Assembly: GCA_002410555.1 (NCBI GenBank)
Contig: DHSR01000033.1
Span: 62,880 to 126,879, forward strand
Length of the DNA: 64,000 bases
Direction: 5' to 3'
From: Bacteroidales bacterium UBA5281
GTDB lineage: Bacteria > Bacteroidota > Bacteroidia > Bacteroidales > Lentimicrobiaceae
The position numbers and the translations under genes are program-made. Under the pieces are notes generated by a model. That model was not told where the DNA came from, ran no database searches, and saw only the letters and a list, made by a program, of their open reading frames with translations. Shown here in pieces: positions 35,623 to 44,409 of this stretch. Numbering within the stretch: the first letter of the stretch is position 1; each line of letters starts with the position of its first letter.

Positions 35623-36624
35623 ATGGCCTTCAATTTAAGAAACCGCAATTTCCTGAAACTCCTCGATTTTTCGACACAGGAAATTCAATACATGTTACAA
35701 CTTGCTGCCGATTTAAAAAAGGCAAAATACACCGGAACCGAGCAGCCCCGGCTAAAAGGCAAAAATATTGCTTTGATTTTTGAAAAAGATTCTACCCGCA
35801 CCCGTTGTTCTTTCGAGGTAGCTGCTTTGGATCAGGGAGCACACGTTACCTATCTCGGCCCTTCAGGCTCACAGATTGGTAAAAAAGAAACCATGAAAGA
35901 TACTGCCCGCGTTCTGGGGCGTTTGTATGACGGTATTGAGTATCGGGGTTATGCCCAATCCATAGTGGAAGAGCTTGGTCAGTATGCCGGTGTGCCCGTA
36001 TGGAATGGCCTTACCACCGAATTTCACCCCACGCAAATTTTGGCCGATTTTCTCACCATGATGGAACATACCGATAAACCATTGAGCCAGGTGGCTTTTT
36101 GCTACTTTGGTGATGCCAAAAACAATATGGGAAACTCCCTGATGGTAGGTGCTGCAAAAATGGGTATGGACTTCCGCGCTGCTGCGCCTAAATCCTGCTG
36201 GCCAAACGAAGAATTGGTTGCTACCTGCCGCGAAATAGCCAAAGAAACAGGTGCAAAGATTACCCTTACCGAATCAGTTGAAGAAGGTGCTAAAGGTTGC
36301 GATTTTCTCTACACCGATGTGTGGGTAAGTATGGGCGAGCCTGCCTCTGTGTGGGAAGAACGCATCAAACTGCTGAAACCCTACCAGGTAAACATGGATG
36401 TTGTGCGCATGACCGGCAACCCTAAGGTTAAATTCCTGCACTGTCTCCCGGCATTCCATAACCGCGATACCACCATTGGAGAAGAAATTTATCAGAAATA
36501 TGGCATCGACAGCATGGAAGTTACCGAGGAAGTATTCGAATCGCCCATCTCGGTTGTTTTTGATGAAGCGGAGAATCGTCTGCATACCATCAAAGCGGTG
36601 ATGGTGGCAACCCTGGGAAGCTAA
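35623..36624 (+). CDS. argF: Ornithine carbamoyltransferase (probably catabolic)
   Basis: Interconverts ornithine plus carbamoyl phosphate and citrulline plus phosphate. The carbamoyl phosphate site is STRTR at 57-61; the ornithine site includes HCLP at 273-276 with Cys274, and the SMG loop is in WVSMGEPASVW. The length of 333 and close coupling to arcC point to the catabolic direction (citrulline phosphorolysis feeding carbamate kinase). No arginine deiminase gene is in the window, so citrulline may come from elsewhere, or arcA lies at another locus. A good terminator follows, so the operon is exactly these two genes. Confidence 0.95.
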   Translation: MAFNLRNRNFLKLLDFSTQEIQYMLQLAADLKKAKYTGTEQPRLKGKNIALIFEKDSTRTRCSFEVAALDQGAHVTYLGPSGSQIGKKETMKDTARVLGRLYDGIEYRGYAQSIVEELGQYAGVPVWNGLTTEFHPTQILADFLTMMEHTDKPLSQVAFCYFGDAKNNMGNSLMVGAAKMGMDFRAAAPKSCWPNEELVATCREIAKETGAKITLTESVEEGAKGCDFLYTDVWVSMGEPASVWEERIKLLKPYQVNMDVVRMTGNPKVKFLHCLPAFHNRDTTIGEEIYQKYGIDSMEVTEEVFESPISVVFDEAENRLHTIKAVMVATLGS

Positions 36625-36653
36625 AGCAAAAAAACTGCGCAATTATTATATTA

Positions 36654-36695
36654 AAATGCGGTTGTATCATTTGTGGATGCAACTGCATTTTTTTT
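36654..36695 (+). terminator. Intrinsic terminator of the arcC-argF operon
   Basis: The arm 36654-36668 pairs with 36676-36690 over 15 pairs (two of them G-T) around a 7-base loop ATTTGTG. A run of eight T closes the structure at 36688-36695. Confidence 0.85.
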
Positions 36696-36992
36696 GCCTG
36701 GATGATCAGTGAGTAGCCCTCCACACCGTTTGACTAAGCGGAATTTACCAACCGGACCGCATCAGCGTGTGGAGCCTGTTCGCCCAGCTCTAAAAAAAAA
36801 CAGGAATGGGCTATTTCTTCGTTTTGCCGTCCAGATTGGGCTTCATCAAATTAAACGATATGTTTTTTAAAGGCATAGCCAGGCTTAACCGGTTTAAGGC
36901 ATCTGATTCAAAAGGGAGCCAAATGCAAATATTGTAACCAATTATTTGTAAACCATTATCTGATTCAGAAAAGGCATGAATCAGGTTAACTC
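36696..36992. other. Gene-free stretch
   Basis: Between the terminator and the 3' end of the minus-strand lipoprotein gene. No gene, repeat or convincing signal was found. Confidence 0.4.
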
Positions 36993-38465
36993 TTATTTTA
37001 ATCTACTTCTGAATTTTTCAGGCAATGCTGTTTCCCGGAACTCGTAAGCACCGGCATCCGGAGCTTCATCTGCAATGCGGGAACTGAGATCAATGTCCAC
37101 GCTCATATCGATAAAGAAACCATTCAAAACATCCATCGAACCTCTGTTTATAAGTCCGGAAATTAAACTGTCAGGCTGAAAAAGATTGGCTTTGGTGTCA
37201 CGAAACCAAAGTGTTTCATTTTTTACTGATCCCGGAAAGTTTGCTTCATCAAAAGTCATTCTGGTACGAAGTACGCAATGATCGAACCGGTAATTAAAAG
37301 TTCCTTCGTCCTGATATCTGTCAAAGGTGAGTTCTTCATCCTTGTCGCCATAAACCACACAATTCCCAAAATAGGCTTTCTCCAGTGCGCGTAGCTGAAC
37401 AGTCATGGTGTTGTCGAAATAGTAATTATTGAGAACAAGTGCCGATTCGCGCCTGAAAGAGCGATACCAATAGTTGCCTATGGTGCAATGTCTGAAATCG
37501 TATTTTCCACCCAGCATCAGCGCAACAGAGCGTACTCCACAATTACCAATAACACAATTGGCAGCTTCTATGGACGTGCCTTGTCCAAGGATACCGGTAT
37601 GACTCATGTTGAAAATACGGGTATTGCTGATGCGCAAGGTTGGATGGGTTGAATTTCCGGTTGTATCGGCCTGAATGCCCACTTCACCATTTTTGATAAT
37701 AGCATAATCAATTTCGTTGTTTACACTACCTGCATACAGCCATATGCGGCCCCATTGACCCGGAATATCACGGTAAAAATCTTCCAGTCTGTCTCCCTGA
37801 AAAACCACCGGGTTATCAGCCGTGCCATTTACTTTAAGGCTTGCATCACGGTAAACCAGTAAAATAGCACTGGAATGTAAATGTATCTGGGCTCCTGCTG
37901 AAATATTCAGCGTGTACAAAGAATCTACAATGAGATAACCATAGATAACATGTGGTTTGTCGGCTTCAAAAACATAATCACTTGCCAATATTGCATTTCT
38001 GTAAAAATGGGCATCCTGACCCCAGGCCACCAGCTTTACATCCTGGTGATTCCCATTGGTATTGAATACAATACTGTCACTGGCAATTAAAGGGGTGTTT
38101 ACCTGATTGGGATCAATGGTTACCTTTACAATTACAAAAATAGAATCCCCGGCAGCAATTTCCAGATCAGAAATGCTTGTTCCGGAAATACCATCTACAT
38201 TGATCCGGTAAGGTGATGCCGCTCCCTTTCCCAGAGAAATGGATGAAATGTTTAATCGTTTCCGGGATGGATTATAAATCATGAATATTTTTGAAGCAGA
38301 CCCGACCGTTGTGAACACAGTATCGAAAAAAACAGTGTCAGTCGAGAAGCTCAGTTTCAGCTCAGGGCTTGGATCAATAGGTTCTTCTTTGTTACATGCC
38401 GATGAGATAATTATAATCAACAATAATATAAAAATGACGTAAAAAGGACTTAATCTGTTTTTCAT
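36993..38465 (-). CDS. Lipoprotein with predicted right-handed beta-helix
   Basis: A 490-residue lipoprotein: hydrophobic signal (FILLLIIIISSAC) with Cys24 as the lipid site. Residues 35-150 look like an immunoglobulin-like or ASH-like beta domain (FFDTVFTTVGSASK, IYNPSRKRLNIS). From about 165 onwards, rung-like repeats such as GTADNPVVFQGDR, WGRIWLYAGSVNNEIDYAII, GILGQGTSIEAANCVIGN indicate a parallel beta-helix. This is a conserved Bacteroidota surface or periplasmic lipoprotein type of unknown function; many beta-helix proteins bind or cleave polysaccharides, but no catalytic motif is seen. The protein ends RSRLK without a sorting domain. Confidence 0.8.
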   Translation of the reverse strand: MKNRLSPFYVIFILLLIIIISSACNKEEPIDPSPELKLSFSTDTVFFDTVFTTVGSASKIFMIYNPSRKRLNISSISLGKGAASPYRINVDGISGTSISDLEIAAGDSIFVIVKVTIDPNQVNTPLIASDSIVFNTNGNHQDVKLVAWGQDAHFYRNAILASDYVFEADKPHVIYGYLIVDSLYTLNISAGAQIHLHSSAILLVYRDASLKVNGTADNPVVFQGDRLEDFYRDIPGQWGRIWLYAGSVNNEIDYAIIKNGEVGIQADTTGNSTHPTLRISNTRIFNMSHTGILGQGTSIEAANCVIGNCGVRSVALMLGGKYDFRHCTIGNYWYRSFRRESALVLNNYYFDNTMTVQLRALEKAYFGNCVVYGDKDEELTFDRYQDEGTFNYRFDHCVLRTRMTFDEANFPGSVKNETLWFRDTKANLFQPDSLISGLINRGSMDVLNGFFIDMSVDIDLSSRIADEAPDAGAYEFRETALPEKFRSRLK

Positions 38466-38844
38466 TGCTTTTCAAATTAATGCAAAGATAGTTGATAAAG
38501 CAGATAATACGTTTTTTTGAACTCGTTTATTGTATTCTGATAACTACTTTATCATCCCGGATTGTTTTTTGGCTAATGTGCAAATTAGCTTTAAAACAGG
38601 ATTGGCACAATACCGGAGAGTGTGGGAAAAACTCACATAATATAACTATACGACCAGGGATAACGATGGTTGCATTGTTTTTAACCCATGAATCCGTATG
38701 CGGGTAACTGCATCGGATACTTGCTTATTTTTCCTGTAAAATCCGGGGGTTTATCCCTTAAACTTTGAGATTTAGCCGAAACTCAACCTCACCTGTGCTG
38801 GTGTTTAGCTGGAGCATATATGCTAAGTGCAACTATTGCTGATG
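38466..38844. other. Gene-free stretch
   Basis: Upstream of the beta-helix lipoprotein gene and downstream of the barrel-like gene, both on the minus strand. It should hold the lipoprotein promoter. No gene, strong hairpin or repeat was recognised. Confidence 0.4.
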
Positions 38845-40014
38845 CTAATAATCATAATGTAAGGTGTTTAAAAGATTTTCACGATAAGTATTACTGAAGA
38901 ACTGGTAGCTAAGTCTTACAGTATATACATTTCCTTTCATGAAAAATTTATCATTCAGGGTATAATCTACCAGGTTATATCGGATACCCATGTTTAGATA
39001 ATTATTTTTAAATAGTAACACCCGTGTACCGAGGCCGATGTTAAAATTATATGAATTGGCAGATGAAAGATCCAGTCCGGCATCTTCATCTTCTTCAAGC
39101 ATGTTAAATCCATCGTATGCTGCTCCTATGGTAACATAGGTTTGATAGGGCTTAAAGTTAAGCAAGTCACGTGAATATTCCAGACCAATATAACCGCCAA
39201 AAAAATAATCGGTATATTCGGGCTCACTGAATTTATGACGCAAAGCCTTATATTCTGTTGGTGCTTTTATAAATTTTATACCCATTACCAGGTCAAAACT
39301 ATTCTCTTTTACTTTTACGCCATAGGTTATACCAAGTTCCGGATGAATCCCTATTCTTGATAATTGACCCTCGGGAATCCAGGTGCCGGCATAAAATCCC
39401 AAATGGAGCATGGGAAGGCGCAAAGCCTCATTAAGTTTATTTGCATACAGCAGTCCGGGTGCTGAGGAGGCATAGGGTTGTTCCAGAATAAGTTTGTAAG
39501 CGAGTGCAGTCTGTCCTGAATAAAACAGACAGATCAGATACTCTGTCTCTCCTGGACTGTAATATTCCAGTAAGTCGGCAGCCATGTTTTGGCTCCATGT
39601 ATCAAAAACACCACCTACCGGCACATAATCAAAATGGGCATGATTATAATTATAAATAAATTGTTCATTGTTGTTGATCAAAGTTAGCCTGGTTTCATAG
39701 ATATTCATCATATCAAAGAAAAATGTATTGATCAGCTCATCAGTATAGTAATGCATTTTAAGTACCATCAGCAGGTTAGCCCTGAAAACGGGTTCGGTAC
39801 TTCCACATTTATCATTCCAGATATTCAGCAGAAAACCTGCAGAGTCAATTAATCCGGCCTCCATGTAGTAGGGGAATAGTTCAGAACTGCGCAGGGATAT
39901 CTGATCGCAACTCACTTGCGACTGCACAAGCCTGTCTTCATAGCTTTGTGCCTGTGTTTGAAGGTTTAAAAACAACACTCCAAATAAAAATAACAAGAAG
40001 TATTTATTTTTCAT
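38845..40014 (-). CDS. Exported protein with predicted C-terminal outer-membrane beta-barrel
   Basis: No family is recognised. The signal peptide is KNKYFLLFLFGVLFLNLQTQAQ, for which the ATG at 40014 is the natural start (an upstream in-frame codon would add six residues). Residues 25-190 are helical and may be repeat-like (SELFPYYMEAGLIDSAGFLL). From about 195 on, alternating polar and aromatic strands (LHLGFYAGTW, FFGGYIGLEYSRDL, NMGIRYNLVDYTL, VYTVRLSYQFF) suggest an 8- to 10-stranded outer-membrane barrel. The S9 peptidase gene lies 56 bases upstream on the same strand, so they may be co-transcribed. Confidence 0.7.
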   Translation of the reverse strand: MKNKYFLLFLFGVLFLNLQTQAQSYEDRLVQSQVSCDQISLRSSELFPYYMEAGLIDSAGFLLNIWNDKCGSTEPVFRANLLMVLKMHYYTDELINTFFFDMMNIYETRLTLINNNEQFIYNYNHAHFDYVPVGGVFDTWSQNMAADLLEYYSPGETEYLICLFYSGQTALAYKLILEQPYASSAPGLLYANKLNEALRLPMLHLGFYAGTWIPEGQLSRIGIHPELGITYGVKVKENSFDLVMGIKFIKAPTEYKALRHKFSEPEYTDYFFGGYIGLEYSRDLLNFKPYQTYVTIGAAYDGFNMLEEDEDAGLDLSSANSYNFNIGLGTRVLLFKNNYLNMGIRYNLVDYTLNDKFFMKGNVYTVRLSYQFFSNTYRENLLNTLHYDY

Positions 40015-40070
40015 AGTCAGTGGTTTACGCAATTGGCATAACTAATATTGTGTTATCTGATGATTTTTCA

Positions 40071-42839
40071 TCAGAGTTTACCTTTTTTGAGTGCCGGCAC
40101 CCCGGTTTTCATCCACTCAGGGGCAGGTGCCTCTTTTAGATAATGATCGAAAAACTGCATCATGCGGCGATCCAGGTCTTTCATATTTGCACGTTGTTTT
40201 AGATTGTGTTCGTCCCCATTGTAATTGAGCATCCACACAGGTTTTTGCAGCCTTCTTAGCGCGGTAAAAAGCTCTATACCCTGATACCAGGGCACTGCGC
40301 CATCACCATCGTTGGCCATAATAAGCAATGGTGTTTCCACCTGATCAGCCCTGAATAGTGGTGAATTTTCGATGTATAAATCCGGGCGTTCCCATAAGGT
40401 AGCACCTATCCGACTTTGTCCGCTTTCATACTGAAACTGTCTTACCATGCCTGATTCCCATCGTATGCCACCATAAGCGCTGGTCATATTGCTTACGGGA
40501 GCACCGGCCATGGCGGCCCTGAACAAATTGGTGCGTGTAACCAGCCAGGCTACCTGATAGCCTCCCCAACTCTGCCCCTGAATCCCAATACGCTCTTTGT
40601 CAATAAATCCATCCGAGATCAATGATAAAGCACCGCTAACCACTGCATTATAAGCACTTTGTCCTGGATAACCATTGATGTAACTGATATCGGGAATAAG
40701 GACCACGTAGCCATTGCTGGTGCAATAGGTAGGGCTTATTATGCTGCGCGATGGTTTAGGTATATAATGCTGATGAATGTCGTTTGAATATTTTTCATAA
40801 AAATAGATCAGCAAAGGATACTTTTCGTCCTTATCGAAATTTTCAGGCGTATACAATAATCCATCCAGGGTGTCGCCCCCGGTGCTGATCCATTGATAAA
40901 TAGATACACTACCCCATAAATATCTGCCCTGCTGGGGATTGGCATGGCTGATCTTTTTTGCATTCCTGAAAGTAAGATCGCTCAACCATAAGTCAGGATA
41001 CTGAGTAAAATCAGACTTTGACCAAACCACTATGGAAGTGTCCCTTGCTTTGACGGGAGAACTGAATTTCGCATCTGCTTCAATCAATAATTGAGGAGCT
41101 GTGATTTTATTGGCCAGATAATAGCCTGATTCTTTGGTTTTTTCATTGAAAGAGCGCAATAATAATTCGCCGGATTCCAATCCTATATAAGGTACTTCAT
41201 TATTAATACTAAGGTTGCGAAATTTGATCTTCTTTTCTCTTCCATTTCCAAGTGTAATATTAACCGGTTCCTGTTTGCCATCGGGCGACAAACTCCAAAG
41301 GTCAAACCGGTCATATACGATAAAATATCGCTCATCTTTGGTCCAACCTGCATAGCCTTCAGGTCCCGGAAGGCCAGGAACATCGTTTAATTCATCATAA
41401 AAATTAATGTTTTTCACCTTATGGGTTGTCTGCTTGCCATCCTTAATCGTCATGGTATGCCACAGGCTGTCACTCAATGCATACCAGGCAAGGTATTTAC
41501 CATTATTACTTAGAGAAACAGGTCCCTCATGTGCTTTGAGAAGCAATTTCCGGTTGCCCGAAAGTTTGTCAATTAGATAGATATCCCTTAGTCTGCGCCC
41601 TGTCCAGGATGACTGAAGCTGATAAGGTGAATTCGCATAGCCCAAAGCCATCGTTCCGTCTCCTCTGAAACCGGCATCTACATAATCAATGCTGTCGTTG
41701 CCAAGAAGTGTGATTTTTTTCTCCTTTAGATTATAAACTGAAAGAAAAGTTTTCTTTTTGTCAGATTCCAGTTCTTTGAGCTGTTGTGACTGCAATTTTG
41801 GATCATTATAACTCCACACATCCACTTTAGCTTTTTCGTCGTCGGTTAAAGTGTCTTTAGGTTCTGTTTGGGGTGTTTCGGCAATACCAAAATAAAGTTT
41901 GCTACCATCGTAAGAAAAATAAACCTTTCCATTCTCGGACGGGCTATAAATCTTTTGAATTTTTGCATCAGATGTGTCACAAATCATGGTACATTTCCCC
42001 TGCTCACATAGAAAGAGGCTATATCTTTTTTCCTTTGTGGTGTCACTGCTGGCTAAAAAGGCCAGTCTTTCCCCATTCCGGTAAATATTTAAGTTCTTTA
42101 TGCTGCCTGCCTGGTAAATGTTTTGTTCTGTTCCTGATGCAACATCATGAATGTAAACATTCTGAGTTTTAGTACTATCGCCCTCCAGTTGAACGTAAGC
42201 AACAGTATTTCCATTTTCACTCATTTGGGCCTGTGTAACATTCTCGCGTACGAGCGAAGTATCTTTTTCAGGAAATATCAAACGAAGGGTAAACTCTTTT
42301 TCACTATCCTTTTTCCGGACTGGTTTCAAGGGTTTTAATGCGGTGGAATCCATCAGGGAAGTATCTGACATTACGTCTGCTGGTTTAAATAATCCCAGCA
42401 CTACCTTCCCCATTTCATCTGCCACCTGAAGCGATTCCAGGAAAGGGAAAGTTAATTTTCGCCCATCAGTCAATAAAATACCTAGTGAATCCATGGGTAA
42501 TTCATCTTTCTTCTTGCCGTCCAGCTTTGCTTTGCGAATGGTTTGAAGCGGAGCCTTGATTTTATATGCCACGAAGGATTCATCCGGAGCGACCCTGGCC
42601 TGGTAACCCCGGGACAAGGTGTCGGTTATTCCTGTGATTGAATTTCTGATAATCAGAATGCCATCTCCATATTGTGGGTTTAACTCAAAATGTAACAGTT
42701 TTCCATGATGGGAAAGGCCTGGGTTTTCAATATTATTCCATGAGTCATATACGTCATCATTTAATGGCACTTTTTTCTGGGCTTGCACAGAAAATGAAAT
42801 AAAAAGGACGATGAATAACCAAAAAAAGTGTAATCTCAT
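40071..42839 (-). CDS. Secreted S9-family (prolyl oligopeptidase-like) peptidase
   Basis: A periplasmic serine peptidase of 922 residues. After a signal peptide (FWLFIVLFISFSVQAQ), residues 30-640 form a WD/beta-propeller-type domain, and the C-terminal alpha/beta-hydrolase carries the triad Ser757 (GQSWGGY), Asp846 (ANDGDGAVP) and His878 (GDEHNL). The large size and lack of a DPP4 Glu-Glu pair that I could place make it one of the broad S9 oligopeptidases of Bacteroidota, trimming peptides for uptake. An insert rich in charged residues at about 320-355 is of uncertain role. The gene leads a probable unit with the barrel-like protein. Confidence 0.9.
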   Translation of the reverse strand: MRLHFFWLFIVLFISFSVQAQKKVPLNDDVYDSWNNIENPGLSHHGKLLHFELNPQYGDGILIIRNSITGITDTLSRGYQARVAPDESFVAYKIKAPLQTIRKAKLDGKKKDELPMDSLGILLTDGRKLTFPFLESLQVADEMGKVVLGLFKPADVMSDTSLMDSTALKPLKPVRKKDSEKEFTLRLIFPEKDTSLVRENVTQAQMSENGNTVAYVQLEGDSTKTQNVYIHDVASGTEQNIYQAGSIKNLNIYRNGERLAFLASSDTTKEKRYSLFLCEQGKCTMICDTSDAKIQKIYSPSENGKVYFSYDGSKLYFGIAETPQTEPKDTLTDDEKAKVDVWSYNDPKLQSQQLKELESDKKKTFLSVYNLKEKKITLLGNDSIDYVDAGFRGDGTMALGYANSPYQLQSSWTGRRLRDIYLIDKLSGNRKLLLKAHEGPVSLSNNGKYLAWYALSDSLWHTMTIKDGKQTTHKVKNINFYDELNDVPGLPGPEGYAGWTKDERYFIVYDRFDLWSLSPDGKQEPVNITLGNGREKKIKFRNLSINNEVPYIGLESGELLLRSFNEKTKESGYYLANKITAPQLLIEADAKFSSPVKARDTSIVVWSKSDFTQYPDLWLSDLTFRNAKKISHANPQQGRYLWGSVSIYQWISTGGDTLDGLLYTPENFDKDEKYPLLIYFYEKYSNDIHQHYIPKPSRSIISPTYCTSNGYVVLIPDISYINGYPGQSAYNAVVSGALSLISDGFIDKERIGIQGQSWGGYQVAWLVTRTNLFRAAMAGAPVSNMTSAYGGIRWESGMVRQFQYESGQSRIGATLWERPDLYIENSPLFRADQVETPLLIMANDGDGAVPWYQGIELFTALRRLQKPVWMLNYNGDEHNLKQRANMKDLDRRMMQFFDHYLKEAPAPEWMKTGVPALKKGKL

Positions 42840-42985
42840 AATTGTTCTTAATTGTAGTTTTGTCCGGCTAAATTAAGAGAAAAATATCTCTATTTAGGGT
42901 AGTTCTCAGCAAAAAATGAATTTTTAATCAGGTACACTCAGAAATAAACTGATTCATAGCTTGCTGTTGGTGCAGGTCAGGAGCC

Positions 42986-43102
42986 AATTTTAGTTCACAA
43001 CAAGTAATTGATATGGGTGCCTTAGTTCCGGGAATTTATTTCATTACCCTATCTATAATGGCACTGACTATGCCCAAAACATTGAAATTGATAAAATGCT
43101 GA
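42986..43102 (+). pseudogene. Remnant of a T9SS sorting domain
   Basis: A 38-codon frame without a start codon reads SSQQVIDMGALVPGIYFITL and ends KTLKLIKC before TGA. This is the pattern of the last strands of a type A sorting domain (IDLSxLxxGIYFIxI, then a basic tail). The earlier strands and any cargo are absent or in other frames, so it is the stump of a deleted gene. It lies in an otherwise empty 305-base gap (42840-43144). Confidence 0.4.
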
Positions 43103-43144
43103 TACAATTAGCATCTGATTATTAAGAAATAAATACGAGCTTAT

Positions 43145-43687
43145 TTATTGGAATGAGGGGTAGACTTTAGCCTTAATGGCGGCTGCAACCATTGAAGCTT
43201 CTTCGGCGGAATAGGGATGGTTCGACATAAGTACCATGGGCAGAGGCTCATTTTCTTTTCTGTATGGAGGTTGAAGGTAATTTTCATCAATAACCTGAAA
43301 CCCTTGTCGCTTGTAAAAAGCAAGCCGTGAAACAGGAGTTTCACCAAATGGTTGTTCACTTTCTAAAACCACAGGCAATTCATTCATAGCTACAAGTTGC
43401 TGCAAGGCAGCAGCTCCAATTTTGCGATTGCGGAATTGTTCACTTACAGCCATATGCTCAATGAAAACAAAGTCGGGGAATTGCCATACTGCCAAAAAAC
43501 CGGCTGGCCAGGTATAATGATTTACCAGATAGAAACTGAAGCCAGGCTGTTCAAGCAACTGATCCAGATCAGCCGGATCCCGTCGTTCCTCATTGGTAAA
43601 TGCCCGTTGGTAAAGCAATTTAACTTCAGCAAACCCATATTCAGTGGCCTGTGTAATACGAAGAAGCGATGTGTTTGATGAAATCAT
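43145..43687 (-). CDS. GNAT-family N-acetyltransferase
   Basis: An acetyl-CoA-dependent acetyltransferase of 180 residues with the GNAT core: FVFIEHMAVSEQFRNRKIGAAAL carries the beta4 strand and the pyrophosphate-binding R/QxxGxA loop, and LAFYKRQGFQVIDE is the typical C-terminal YxxxGF segment. The N-terminal half resembles relatives that act on small amines or protein N-termini, but the acceptor is unknown. It is monocistronic, and its 5' region is shared with the divergent V4R gene. Confidence 0.9.
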   Translation of the reverse strand: MISSNTSLLRITQATEYGFAEVKLLYQRAFTNEERRDPADLDQLLEQPGFSFYLVNHYTWPAGFLAVWQFPDFVFIEHMAVSEQFRNRKIGAAALQQLVAMNELPVVLESEQPFGETPVSRLAFYKRQGFQVIDENYLQPPYRKENEPLPMVLMSNHPYSAEEASMVAAAIKAKVYPSFQ

Positions 43688-43887
43688 TATAATTTGATTA
43701 AATGTATTAAATTCAATAACTTATGAATATTTTGTTCAGAATAATTCTCTGTTAAACCCTGGCAAAATTAATAGGTTTTTGTTTGTCTCAACCTATTTCA
43801 GGATAAAAAGTAACAAAAATGAGAACGCCTGATTGCCCTGTTAGTGCATAATTTTCTTATTTTTGGCAGCTAATAAAACTCTTTTCT

Positions 43888-44409
43888 ATGCTATTTAATC
43901 GGGATAATTACTCTTTCCAGTGGAAAGATATTGGTGACATTGCTCTTGGAAGACCACAAATGGGTGAAGAAACCAGCGTGGCTGTTTACAGAATGATGCA
44001 ATATTCTATGCGCAGCGTTCTCAATACTGAAATGGGAAGCGAAAGAGCAGCAAAATTATTTTACCGGGCAGGGTTTTTAGCGGGTGAGCAGTTCTTTACC
44101 AACAGGCTTAAAAATGGTCAACCCCTGAATTTATTTGTGGCCGAGCTTCAACAACAATTACTCGAATTGGGCATATGCATACTCCGGGTAGAAGATGCTG
44201 ATATTGAAAAGCTTAAATTTACCCTGGTGGTTGCCGAAGATCTCGATTGTTCCGGTTTGCCGGTATCAGGTGAAACTGTTTGTGATTACGACGAAGGTTT
44301 TATTGCCGGGATTTTTGAAGCATATACAGGCAAGGCATTTGAAGTGAAAGAAATTGATTGCTGGTCTAACGGAAGCAGGGTTTGCCGCTTTAGCGTTAAT
44401 GTAAGATGA
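43888..44409 (+). CDS. V4R-domain small-molecule sensor protein
   Basis: A 173-residue cytoplasmic protein. Residues 55-173 form a V4R (4-vinyl reductase) domain: FYRAGFLAGEQFF at its start, DLDCSGLPVSGETVCDYDEGFIAGIFEAYTG in the middle with conserved Cys, and the C-terminal CWSNGSRVCRFSV. V4R domains bind small, often hydrophobic molecules, and occur in sensors of aromatic compounds and in tetrapyrrole and methanogenesis regulators. Its stop overlaps the start of the PAS histidine kinase by ATGA, so the two are translationally coupled and most likely form one sensory unit. A -7-like element TATTTTTG is at 43858-43865. Confidence 0.85.
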   Translation: MLFNRDNYSFQWKDIGDIALGRPQMGEETSVAVYRMMQYSMRSVLNTEMGSERAAKLFYRAGFLAGEQFFTNRLKNGQPLNLFVAELQQQLLELGICILRVEDADIEKLKFTLVVAEDLDCSGLPVSGETVCDYDEGFIAGIFEAYTGKAFEVKEIDCWSNGSRVCRFSVNVR

